Positions 45,429 through 57,500 of a stretch of 64,000 nucleotides of DNA are shown here, one piece after another. Source of the stretch: Molanna angustata. Its lineage: Eukaryota; Arthropoda; Insecta; Trichoptera; Molannidae. A program made the position numbers and the translations under genes. Under the pieces are notes generated by a model. That model saw only the letters and a list, made by a program, of their open reading frames with translations, had not been told where the DNA came from and did no database searches. Location: positions 12,374,107 through 12,438,106 of the forward strand of contig OY754968.1 in the NCBI GenBank assembly GCA_963576475.1. The letters are read 5' to 3'. How positions within the stretch are numbered: the stretch's first letter is position 1; every line of letters starts with the position of its first letter.

Positions 45429-46218
45429 GATGATTTATTAATGAATGTTAACTACCTAATGAAATTTATTTGTGGATTTATGTTAATATATTATATATAA
45501 AAACCAAATGTGCATGCACTCGCTCGCACACACACATTTAAATAATATAGGGAAGTTCAGTGATAGAGTTAATGTAAACAAAGTAAATAACGAATGTCCA
45601 CGCATATGAGGACTCTGAGCATGAATAGTTAGCAAAACATAATTTAGTACTATATGTTTCATGTTTGCAGATGTCAATTTTATAAATTTAATATGGGATA
45701 AATGACATTTAAAATATGAGCATTCAAATTCAGTATACATAATATGTTAACGATTTTTGACTTACCAGTAGTACTTAGAAAAAAAAATAATAATCAGGTT
45801 GTGTACACTATGATACGAATATTCACTAACTGCGTTGTTAAAGAAATATATATAGTAAATTTGTGTATTCATTATTAAGTAGAAGTTTCAGATAGTTGTT
45901 TGAATTTGACAAAATTCAATAATCCGGTGTGTACAACAAAATAATAAATTATAAAAGGTAACCATAACTGTCAGAAATGACGATAGAGTGTAACTTACTA
46001 GAGACAAACAAATCAACGCAAATATCAGATCAAGTGTAAAAATATTATTTTATATAAATTTGCCGAACATATTCCGGAGGTGATACGCGAAGTGTAATTA
46101 TAATAGGAAAGGGGGTCGAGAGAAGAAAGATAATGGTAGGAAACGGGATTATGAAAAGAATGATGAAAGAACATTTGAAAACAATGATGTGGTGGAATTT
46201 TTAGAATGGGTAAAAAAG

Positions 46219-47211
46219 TTAAACTATTTTTTGAAGGTCTGTAGTCTTCGTGATGGCGATGCGGGGGGACTTGTCGTTCTTCCTTACAAATATTTTTCCA
46301 TTCCGCACCCAGGTGTATGTAAACCCCATTGAGTTTGCTTGGTTCTTGGTTTTATTCAATAGTTCCTTTGTATGGGTGGTAAGATGTTCGTTTATATATA
46401 TTGGTTTTGGTTCGTTTGAAGGTTGGAAGTCTGATGTTGAAAGTTTTATTTTTCTTTTTGCGGCTAGTAAATCAAATTTTAACTGTCGTTTTTTGAATTT
46501 TGCTATTATTGGTTTAGGAAGTTCAGAAGTTGTATCATTAGGCCTTATTCTTGTGGCAAATTCTAAGTCATCTTCTTCTATCGACACTCCCATAAGATTG
46601 CCGATTTTTTTAATGATTTGGGCGACGTTTTCATGTTTTTGCTGAGGTATTCCAAGTATTTGTATGTTTTGAATTCTGTCCCACTGATCACGAGAGTTAG
46701 TTTTATTTTCCAGTTCATCATTTTTTTCCTCTAATTTTATGATTCTGTCTGTAAGTAATTTAATATCCATAGTATGTTGGTCGGTTGATTAAAGTTTGTT
46801 ATCGAAATAATCCATTTTTTTTTCAAAATCGTCAATTTTCTGCGAGCAAAAGAGAACAGTATTTTTGAAGTCTACAAAATCAGATCGTATTTCTGAAATT
46901 TGAGTTTGTATTGCTGATAGAACAGACATAATTTGGGCGTTTGTCGGTGGGTCAGCACTAGAAATAATATCCAGATCCGCTTGTTTGAGTTCCGGAGGTG
47001 TACTGGAGCTTAGAGAATGCGGCAAATTGATTTTTCTAGATGACTTTTTACAGACATAACATTTCCAGGAATTTTTATTGATTGATGATAGTTTACGAAA
47101 GTTGGACTCGGTGTATCCCGCACATTTGAAGTCATAGTCATTTTGACATGCAATACATTTCAAAATTTCTGATGAGCTCGATCTAGCGTTGCATGCGTTG
47201 CATTCCATCAT
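46219..47211 (-). pseudogene. LINE ORF1: PHD-like finger, coiled coil and RNA-binding part, one stop codon
   Basis: A single frame from ATG 47211 to 46219 is broken only by TAA directly before 46788 (NKL, stop, STDQHTMDIKLL). Residues 4-54 hold a PHD-like pattern: C4, C7, C19, C22, C30, C51, C54. The expected His before C30 reads Asp (YDFKC). Then follow a Ser/Pro linker and heptad-like hydrophobic residues around the stop (FEKKMDYFDNKL and MDIKLLTDRIIKLEEKNDEL), a trimerising coiled coil by analogy. About 100 residues with IQILGIPQQKHENV and EFATRIRP resemble the L1-type RNA-binding fold. ORF1 proteins coat LINE RNA. The intact length would be about 330 residues. The stop and the lost His make it a pseudogene. 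Confidence 0.75.
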
Positions 47212-47704
47212 TAGTTATGAAATTTTTTTAAAATTATTGTATGAATTAAGTAAATTGAGTAGGTAGTCACTTGATTTCAAGCTTGCTTTGATATGGCGCT
47301 TGTGGGTAACAGGTTAGATTCACAGCTATGCACCAGTAGATGTTTAATAAAGTTACAACAATACTAATACACCCACCAACTCAAAAATCTAGTTGCAATG
47401 TACTCGAAATTCCTAAAATATTTCAGCAATAATCACCTCTATATTTTAAATAATAACCGGAAAGACAATTAACCACCTTTAAAGCAATTTAAATGCAAAA
47501 AAAACAATTACACTTGCACAAATATGATTAAAAACTGACAGAGCGAGAATTCGGCTTGTCAACTGTTAAACTGACAGGTAAGAATGTAGATGATATATGT
47601 TCAAAAAACACAATCACAAGGTACCTATAAAGATACACAATAAATAAAACATATTGCCCTTTGACAGAATGTAATCTCTAGTGTGTAAAAGAGACATTTA
47701 AAAA

Positions 47705-50700
47705 CAAAATAAACAAAAAAAATATTACAAAATTAAATGATAGCTTTACAAAAAGAAGTAAATATAATTTTCAAATATTATATAAATAGGTGTATTTTAT
47801 TTTTCTTTTGAAATTATTAAAATCAGTTGCCTAATCTCAAAACTGTTTCAAATTGGTTGAATAACACCACCCCATTGTACGTGTGGTACCTAGTGTTGTG
47901 CAAAACTTGTTTATGTTAATGGGGTATACATTGACCCTCTATATTTTGTCTTTTACTCTCTACAGTCTACACTATGTATGTACCAAAATATATCAGTTTA
48001 ATTTCAAAGCCATCAAAATATTAAAAGAAAACCCTATGTGCTTTCCGTAGACACTTCCGGAAATAAAATAACACCTTGGTACTTTATTAACATAAATTTC
48101 GAAGAAAATAAGTAACTATTAGGTAGATAACAAAAATGAGATGAATAGATCGTTTAGTTACATGGCATGAACATCTGATGTATGATATATAATAACATGT
48201 ATGTGTGAAATATTTCCTTGTGTCATACAAAAAGGTTTAATATACCACGGAAATGATTGTGGACTGTATGATAGAAGGAAACCAAAGACTCACCGATATT
48301 GTCCTGAGGTTTTCCAATCTGTTCCGTAGCAAGGTGGTATATAGTCACCAACACAACACTGATTTCACTGCAATGTTAGACATTTAATGACAGACCGTCG
48401 AATCAAATGTCTCCGAAATTAAAAATGAGAAAAAATGACAGGAGAAGAAAATTCAAAAACAGAAAACCATAAAAAAACAAAAGAAAAAATACAAAATTAG
48501 ATATAACAATATCTTACAATGTATAAAACGATTCAAGCGAAAAATGTGTCATTTGATTATTTATGCCAACCCTAAATAGAGAAATAGGTAATGTGTAATA
48601 TAATTATAATTCATTATGAGAAATTAGTGAAATTGTGTTAAAATTGTATGGATAATAATTTTGTCATTAAGAGTATGCTGATAGACAATATAAACACATT
48701 TTCCGCATAATTTAGTATCCAATTATAAATAATTGTGTCCAACCCTGCATACATTTAGCGTTAAAATGTATGGTTCTATGAGGTCCAGGGCATTAACTTC
48801 GTAGGTCTGTCTCTCCCACAGCGGCCATAGAGGGACCAGCCTTCATTTCTTAAATTTGTTTCTTTTGCGGGCATTGCAGTATTTTAAAAAGCCATAAAAT
48901 CCTACCGAACCCCGACCCCACAATTCCCGGCGGTCTACTTGAAGCAAAAATCTCAATTATTTTCTTTCCAGATTCTTACGCACCACAAAATAATTATTAG
49001 CTGGAAAATGAACATGACTCGAGATTTTTCCAACATTTCAAGACTTAAGAAAAGACTATTATAATTAAGTTACTTTCCGTTTCTTTTAATTTCCCTGTGG
49101 CGTCTTAAATACGAAAAAATGCTAACTCAAATTGAATGGAAGCTCTTATTATGGCCAAAATGAATGCCAAGACCACAGACCGTTTCTGATGACAGCCACT
49201 TGGAATAATCTATTGCTGTAATGTGATGTAGGCATCTTTTTCAGAAACCATTATTTTCGAACAATCTTTTTCAAAAGAAAATAATAAAAAAAAAAACAAT
49301 TCAATCTATCGAACTTTTCTAACTTAGTTTTAAAGCATTAAAATACTGTATATCTTATGCATGATGCTAATCGCTTGAAAACTACGTCATCTCTGATCAA
49401 ACACAAAAATTACTATTAAGAATTTACATAAAACATTAATTTATCCACGTTACAATAATAATATCTAATACCATAGAATACTATGAACATATCCGCCTAC
49501 AATTACTAATTGGTAATCAAGCATCTCATTTATGGAATCAACTGCTCTGAATTTTCAGATGATACCAGCTTCAAAAACAAAATACTATAAATAATATTCA
49601 TGCAATAAACGTAACATATTTTTTCCCATTGAATTTCTAGCCTATAATATCACTATCTCGTACCTTATTGTGTAACAACTTTTAATGCTATTAATGGTCA
49701 AAACAGTGTGAACTATTTTTTTATAATAGATATTAATTTGAACAATCAGTTCAAAATGAGTGACTTTCGAATAAATAAATACAAAAAGCAAAGAATGGCA
49801 AGACACATTAATGAATGCATTTAAAAACAAAAGTATAATGAACCCTACATCAGTTCCAACTCAAGTTATCGTGATGCTGGGTGCATACTAAATTCCGAAA
49901 CATTTATTTATCATTTGAACTATCAGATTTCTCGTTTCTCCTAATAGGTACTTACATTAACGCTACTGGGTGAACTAAAATTGAACGAACGCTAATAAGT
50001 TAATGAATGCACCAGCGGAAATTTGAAGCGGCGAAAAGTTTTTTTTTTAATTATTCTTTTTCTCCGACTGTGACATGACTGGCTCAGCGTAGAATCATTA
50101 AGTGGCCAATAAAAAGGAGAAAAGTTTTCCAATAAAAATACAGTCCAATAAAACTCGACGAAATCCATTCAGTCATTATTCTTCAAAACTTAACGAGACA
50201 GAATTTATTCATGTAAATATTTTCCTTTTTTTATATTGTTCTTATAAAACTTTGACACAGGCGAAGTAGATACACAGTAAAACTCGCACTGTCCATTTCT
50301 TTAAATCTATATTGTTTTTCCTTTTTTATTTCTTCAAGTCGTTTGATATAAATTAAAAGGTTATTTTGGCATATTTTTAAAATGAATGATTAAGTGAAAA
50401 ATTAGGCCTAAAACTTCCTAAAACGTATTATGAAATAAGTGGTTGTTATTATAACCATTATTGAGCATAAACATACATATTTATTCAGTCCATAAACTCC
50501 TGATCCAGCATAAATATTTACTACATTTAAATAGGCTGGAAATGTGTTTTACATAAATTGCAAGAAAACGATTCAATACACAGAATATCGACTACATACA
50601 TTGTTATCATGCGCATTATGATTAATTATGTAATTAAAATTTAAAACTTTCACTTTTGCCTAGGTTTCCGATATTATACAATTTAAAGGAAAGAAAGAAG

Positions 50701-52764
50701 ATAGAAATTCAATTTTGTTATAAACTTCTTTTTTTTTGTTTTATTATGTGGATTGATTTTTATCTTTTCTTGCGAAAGTTTATTGTATTCTTTTCTGTAA
50801 TTTTGTTTTTAATATGTGTGATATCTTTATGTATTTATGTATGTTTTTAAAGGGCAATATATGCCTTAAATGATTAAATAAATAAATAAATATTTAACCA
50901 ATAACTATTGTAATGCCTATTAAAAAATGTTCAAAAAAAATCAACTGCCAAATTGATTATTTATTATTTTTTTATGCAAGATAGATATTTTGAAAATATT
51001 AGAGTATTTTACAATTTTCAAAACCAACTAAAATATAATGTATTACGAAAAATGCAATTGTTTCCAGAAGTATTGAAAGAGTGAATTATAGGTATAAATT
51101 GTACAGGTATGTAGATACAAATCTTTTAATAAAAAAAATCCTTAATAGATAACATGAGACCCTATTACATTACACATGGACACAATCAATTGTATGGACA
51201 ATGGACGCATTAAACTAAATTGGTATTAAAAGTACCGTTATGGCCATCCCATTTCATTTTCTGTAGTCTCCCAAATTAATTTAAAAGAAGAAAATTACCC
51301 GATCGCGTTTTCTATAATAATTACATCAAGGGAATAAAAGAAAAAGTTGTCCTTCGCCATAGTAACGAGCGCTCCGTACAATTCCGCTGAATTAATTCCT
51401 TAGAGGGGCAATTATGCGAAGGGGTAAGGGACGGGCCTACCTACACGAATAAAAATTAAAATCAAAGAAATAATGTCGAATCGGAAAAAGTTGGTCCCCT
51501 CACACCCCCTCCTCTACCACTCACTCCCCCCACCATTCGGCGTCCGGCGGCGCGGAACGGGAAATTTGAATAATTCGATGTTGGAATATTGGATTCTTCG
51601 GCAGCTGTGTCTCCGTAATAATTAAGAAGATTTTTCTGCCCGCATTTCTATTCCAATTTTTGCGATTTCCATTTCCGCGATCGGAATGCTCTCTTCTTCG
51701 TTCCATATTTAAATTGACTCGTGTCTGCATAATTCAATAGATGTCATTCGCGGTCTTGTTTCGACCGAAATGAAATACCGCATAACACTCACGCGATGGT
51801 TATTCATCGCGCCAATTTTAATTCGATTCAAAGACCGATTTAAATGAAATCGCATGTTGACTTTCATAATGCAGTGTCAGTATTCATTTAATAGTCCCAC
51901 TCCATGATTGAAATAGCCGAAATCAAATTGGACGACACTGTATAAAATGGAAGGTCTGTCATGACATCTATTTTGGGGGTTATGTTTTTTTTAATTTGCG
52001 GTTTCGACGATAGGAAATATATAGTAACACGCGGTGATTTAAGTAAATCTAATTAGCGAGACACCAGATGCAACATATTCATTCGACTGTTAACTGTAAC
52101 AATGCGGTTTACTCACGGACACTGAATAATAAAGAACCAAACGGCTGCCATTAAAAATAACTGTCATTTAGTTTGAACTGATGGATCGCTCATACTGACA
52201 TCTTTGGGACGTTTTTTCGTTGTACCTTTCCATGAATATTCGAATAGGTACACGTTTTACCAATGAAACAAAACGCAAACTTTATATTATTTCTCATGCC
52301 TTATTATCCGAATATTCATACTGACTTGGTTGTTTCCAGAGATCTTGGTCACTTTTCTGATGCCCTATATATATGGATCTAAAATCGTCGACAGTCCGCG
52401 AGTGTGAATCTCGACTTATTTCTTATCAGTTTCAATCCTAGGATTGGTTTGTAACAGATATGGCTGCCTCTATTCTACTCCACTCCGCCCTGTCTCGACT
52501 TGCACTTGCTGATTGTTCTTTTTGCACCATGGTGCCGAGATTGCTAATCTAGAGGGCTCCATGAACTACTCTTCGTGCCATGCATTGTTTTTTTTTTGTT
52601 GTTGTTCATTCTAGCGTTCTGCGAAGGGGCCGTTGAAAGTCCCCATATGCGGAGCGGGTGGTGGTGGTAGTAGCGATTTATACATCATAATATTGCGTAG
52701 ACATTATTATTATGCATCATAATAATCACCAATGGCAAATTTTCTTTTTTTGCATAGTGTATCT
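47705..52764. other. 5 kb of unique-looking non-coding DNA
   Basis: No transposon or coding signature was found over most of this stretch. It includes GC-richer or mixed islands at about 48780-48960 (GAACCCCGACCCCACAATTC), 49090-49230, 51230-51960 (CAATTCCGCTGAATTAATTC) and 52490-52680. A retroposon-tail-like AAATAAATAAATAAATA ends at about 50890, preceded by GGGCAATATATGCC. Short open frames (50656-50850, 51521-51730) have no domain. Confidence 0.45.
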
Positions 52765-52925
52765 AATTGAATCGCTTATTTCGAAAACGACCAAAGTATG
52801 AAGTTTATGATTTTACAGGAGAGAGTAAAAACCTTTTCTTGTAAAAAAATCATATGTAATGAAGTTATATTTGGTTGCCATATTGTAATGACCATTAAAT
52901 AACATTAGTTTTTCTTGCATTCATA

Positions 52926-54212
52926 TTAGGTCCTTACATATGAAATTGGCGTTTTGTATGGGAGGAACATAAAGTCGATTTTTTTTAAATATAATATATT
53001 TATTTAATCAAACTATGTACCATAGCTATCTATGCACTTTTGCCATCTCATGGGTATTTCATCGATCTCTTTACTAAAAAAACCATGCGGACGGGAATCA
53101 ATAAAATCTTTGAAGGCGGTTTGGACTGCCCCATCGGAGTTGAATTTTTTCCCTTGCAAGAAGTTATTCAAATTTCGTAATAAATGGTAATCTGTTGGGG
53201 CAAGGTCCGGAGAGTACGGTGGATGTCTTAGACATTCCAATTGAAGCTCCTCTAATTTGGTAGCCGTCTGTTGTGCAGTATGTGGTTTAGCGTTATCATG
53301 AAGCAGCAGTGGCCTAGAACGATTAACCATCCTCAGTTGTTTAGCAGCTAGCTTTTCCATCATGGTTTGCAGTTGCTGACAATAGACATCTGCCGTAATC
53401 GTCTGGCCAGATTTAAGAAAGCTGTAGTGAACGACACCAGCACTAGTCCACCAAACGCTCCCAAGTAACTTTTTTGGAGTCAATTTTCGCTTGGGGCATG
53501 GTTTGGCTGGTTCGGCAGGGTTCAGCCCTTGCGATGAGCGCTTCCGTTTATCGTACAGGATCCACTTTTCATCACAGGTAATGATTCGATTAAAAATCCC
53601 TTCATTATTGTGCCGGTTGAGTAATGCAACGCAGCAGTCAACGCGCGTTTGTTGATTTGCTTTACTCAATTCGTGAGGTACCCACCTTTCAAGCTTTTTC
53701 ACCTTCCCAATTTGCTTCAAGTGGATTAAAACAGTTTTATCACTAACACCGCAGTCCGCAGCTAACTCGGACGTGGTTTTCGATGGATCCGCTTCCACAA
53801 TAGCCTTCAATTCTTCATTATCAACTTTGGTCTCCGGCCGTCCACGGGGCTTGTTCTGCAGGTCGAAATTTCCAGAACGAAAACGTTGGAATCAAAAATG
53901 CACTGTGTTTTCTTTTGCGGCACCGTCGCCATACACATCATTAATCATTAGAGCCATTTCTGCAGAACTGGTGCCACGGTGGAACTCATATTCGTAAATA
54001 ACGCGATATTTCAAGTTTTCCATTTTATATACTGAGTGACGTAAAGGTAAAAAACAATTGAGGAAAAAACAAATGAATTATAATTTTCGAAACACAAATA
54101 TATGAGTAAATAGCTGTATAAATTAGAATTTCGAATTCCTAACCAAAGAGAAGATATTTGAGATCAAAGTTGCCAGTACGGCAAAACGCCAATTTCATAT
54201 GTAAGGACCTAA
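52926..54212 (-). mobile_element. mariner transposon with intact ends
   Basis: TTAGGTCCTTACATATGAAA TTGGCGTTTTG at 52926 is exactly mirrored up to 54212 (31-bp terminal inverted repeats), flanked by TA on both sides (52924-52925, 54213-54214). Length 1287 bp is standard for mariner. It lies inside the larger element at 52765-58644. Confidence 0.95.
53013..54023 (-). pseudogene. mariner transposase with one premature stop
   Basis: The frame from ATG 54023 (MENLKYRVIYEYEF) to the stop at 53013 spans 337 codons, close to the usual about 345. It is broken only by TGA at 53892-53894 (codon 44), where VHF, stop, FQRFRSGNFDLQ replaces the usual WFxRF; TGG to TGA is the likely change. Downstream are the helix-turn-helix (SELAADCGVSDKTVLIHLKQ), the WVPHEL linker and the catalytic triad TCDEKW, LHDNAKPH and YSPDLAPTD, with 34 residues between the last two Asp (DD34D). 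The enzyme would excise and insert mariner at TA. All catalytic residues are retained; only codon 44 blocks it. The remaining open part starts at ATG 53810 and lacks the first DNA-binding helices. Confidence 0.92.
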
Positions 54213-54307
54213 TATAAATTTGGGCTTCTGATACATATTTATATGGGTTTTAAATTTTCATACTTTGGTCGTTTTCGAAACAAATGAGCCTTCTAGTTTG
54301 AAAATTA

Positions 54308-54441
54308 TGATACATATGTTGTTTTTTTTACAAATTACATTTTATAGGAGTAAATCAATAACAAAAGGATAGGAAAACAAAAGTAATTATGATACATAAT
54401 ATGTTGTTTTTTTTTTATTCTATTTTATAGGAGTAAATCAA
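54308..54441. repeat. tandem duplication of about 50 bp at 82-bp spacing
   Basis: ATGATACATATGTTGTTTTT ... ATTTTATAGGAGTAAATCA (54308-54350) recurs at 54390-54441, where it includes the stop codon of the split ORF. It is part of the unclassified outer element. Confidence 0.6.
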
Positions 54442-54572
54442 CATCTTCTTCTTGGCTCGTTTTTGTAAGCCACTGAACAATAGAGTCCCAAAATATTTTG
54501 TGCTCTTCAGGTATATATTGAAGTATTTTCTTATTATCATCAATTTTTTCATTTATTGGAGTATATCCCTCT
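54425..54572 (-). pseudogene. unrecognised ORF, C-terminal piece (separated by the RTE insertion)
   Basis: Minus-strand codons EGYTPINEKIDDNKKILQYI, then PEEHKIFWDSIVQWL and an acidic end EEDVDLLL, stop TAA at 54425. It continues the piece at 57986-58221 in the same frame once the RTE and one copy of the 18-bp duplication are disregarded. I do not recognise the family. The product is small, soluble-looking, with aromatic and acidic residues; it might be part of a transposon accessory protein or a captured gene exon. Confidence 0.55.
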
Positions 54573-57500
54573 CGGAGGAGCCTGACCTCTAGAGAGCGCG
54601 TCCCCAGGTGGCGGATAGGGGAATGCCCACCAGATATGGAGGGTAGGAGGGAAATAAAATACCTCCCGCGGACCAAAAAGGCCGTAGATAGGATACTACG
54701 TTAAAAATCCCCTTCTTCAGGCTTCCCAGACATATTCTGGACAGAGGTTGGAGAAGTGTTTGGCATTTTGGGCAGGAATGCACAATAGAGATGGCAGCGG
54801 ATGAACTGTGACTATCACAGCGAACGGTGGCTCTCAGGTCTCAAGAGAAGATCAATGCCTTGACGTCAGGTGGCAACCGGTCGTAAAAATATATAGCCAA
54901 ACCCCTTTCTTATGGTACAAATGAATAGAGACAAATTAAATAAATCAAAGAGAATGGCTAGGGCGTCTCCCTCAAGCGACGAACGCGAAGCGAGTATAAC
55001 TACTACCAGGGCGTCCCCCCCAAGCGACGAACACGAAGTCAGAACTGATCAGCGAGACGATGGAAGGCGTGGAGTTGACAACAACAAGTTTCATTCGCAC
55101 AGTTTTATCAATAGACTTAGAATAGCAACATGGAATATTGGTACATTAACTGGACGCAGTAGAGAACTCAGCGAAGTCCTACTAAGAAGAAAAATAAATA
55201 TTTGTTGTATACAGGAAACTAAATGGAAGGGAGCCAAATCAAGAGATATAGGAAGTGGGTATAGAGTTGTGTACAATGGAGACCAGAGCAAGAGAAATGG
55301 TATTGGAATAGTTTTGGACGAGGACTTCAGTAACAGACTAATACATGTAGATAGAAGAAGTGACCGACTGATGTCTGTTAAACTGGCATTGGAAAGCCAA
55401 GATCCCATAAATATAATATCAGCATACGCACCACAAACGGGATGCACAGAGCAAGAAAAGATTTCATTCTGGGAGGATCTAGATGATCTAATAATGAAAA
55501 TACCACCGAATGAAACGAAGTACGTAGCTGGAGATTTAAATGGACATGTCGGAGAGATAAGCATGGACTACCGTTTAGTGCACGGGGGATATGGGTATGG
55601 TCACTTAAATCAGCAGGGGGAACAGATATTGGATTTCGCGATGGCCCACGACCTAACAATAGTAAATACATTTTACAAAAAGAAGGATGACCACAGGATA
55701 ACGTACAGAAGCGCAAATAACCAGTCGCAAATTGACTACATACTGTGCGATAGGAAGAACCTTCGAAAATCAAAAGATTGTAAGGTTATACCTGGTGAAC
55801 CTCTAACTTCTCAACATAGACTCCTGGTCGCGGTCTTTTCACTCTCTACACCCTTAAAGAGAAGGCTAAACCGTACACCCAAGATCAAATGGCATGAGCT
55901 AAACAACGAAGCAAAGGGTAAACTACTCACGGACAATATAGCACAATACTTGATAAGTGACATTGGCAAACAGCAGTCCGTAGATGAAATGTGGAACGGC
56001 TTTGAAGATAACTGTAAGCAAGAGGCAAAAAAGATTTTTGGGATGTCTAAGGGTGGACTGAGCTCCAATAAAGATACATCATGGTGGAGCGACGAAATCA
56101 AGGAGGTACTTAAAGAAAAAAGAGCAGCATTCAAGACTTGGCAAAGAACAAACCTGGATGACGACAAGAAAAAGTACAAAATTTTGAAAGTTCTGGCCAA
56201 GAAGAGGGTAGCTGTCTCAAGAGCAATGGCAAACCAAAGTTATTATGACAAACTGGAGAATTCTGAAAACGACAGAGACATATTTAAACTTGCTAGATAC
56301 CGACATAATATAACTAAAGATATAAAAACAAATAAGTACATAAAGAATGAGGGGGGAAAACTGCTTACTGCGGATGCAGATATAAATACCAGATGGCAGC
56401 AATATTACTCCGATCTGCTAAACGAAGAGTTCCCTAGTAAAAACCTTGAAAATATGAAACCTACAATGGGTCCCATCCATGAAATATCTGAACTTGAGGT
56501 TAAAACAGCACTTTCCAATATGAAAAACAACAAAGCAACGGGTCCCGATGAAATATCCACAGATCTACTTAAGAGGCTCGGCCCAGTCGGTATAAGGTGG
56601 CTCACAAAATTATATAATCACATTTTGAATGGTAACAAGATCCCTAATTCCTGGAGACATAGCACATTGATCCCATTTTTTAAAAATAAAGGAGATATCA
56701 GTCAATGTCATAACTATCGAGCAATAAAACTCACAGCCCATGCATTTAAAGTCTGGGAAAGAATAATAAACATAAGATTGCAGAAGATACTTAAATTATC
56801 ACCCAATCAGTTTGGTTTTACAGGTGAAAAATCAACCACAGATCCAATACAGTCTATAAGAGTACTACTGGAGAAAAGTCGAATAAATAAAAAGAATGTA
56901 CACATGGTGTTTATTGATCTGGAAAAAGCGTTCGACAGGGTCCCACGTAGACTGATATGGCACACATCAAGAGCACATAATATTCCCGAACAGTATGTTG
57001 ACCTCCTGAAGGATATGTATAGTGAAAGCAATACCAGGGTCAGAAGTCCTGCGGGTTATAGCGAAAACTTTGATGTTAGGGTCGGTGTTCATCAGGGCTC
57101 AGCTCTGAGCCCCCTAATCTTTAACATGGTGATGGACTACTTAACAAAAAACATCCAAAAACAACTACCGTGGTGCATGCTATATGCAGATGACGTCGTG
57201 CTAATAAACGAAGACCCCGTAGATCTGCAGGAGTCTCTGAATGAGTGGGTGGCTGCCTTGGAGGACAACGGTCTTAAAATCAGTAGAACGAAGACAGAAT
57301 ACATGCCGTGCATTTTCGATGGTAGTGCAGCTGGCCCCGATATATACATAGATAACACACCTCTTCCAATAGTTAATCAGTTCAAATACCTCGGATCCGT
57401 TGTGACACCAGATGCCTCCGTAGATGCAGACGTAACACACCGCGTGAATATGGGATGGATGAAGTGGAGAGCCCTGTCGGGTGTTATGTGTGACCCAAGG

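Larger units (their letters stand above)
42239..47693 (-). mobile_element. near full-length CR1/Jockey-type LINE
   Basis: Order on the minus strand: 5' region (47693-47212), ORF1, ORF2, 3' untranslated region with a (TG/CA)-rich stretch (42400-42500) and an AAATAAAATAAA-type tail (42239-42275). ACATTTAAAAA at 42228-42238 and 47694-47704 is a likely 11-bp target duplication, although its AT-richness weakens the call. Length is 5455 bp. Both ORFs are interrupted by single changes, so the copy is recently dead rather than ancient. Confidence 0.8.

Noticed and set aside
46250..46645. Hydrophobic 131-codon plus-strand ORF
   Set aside because: Antisense shadow of the LINE ORF1, which has a family match.
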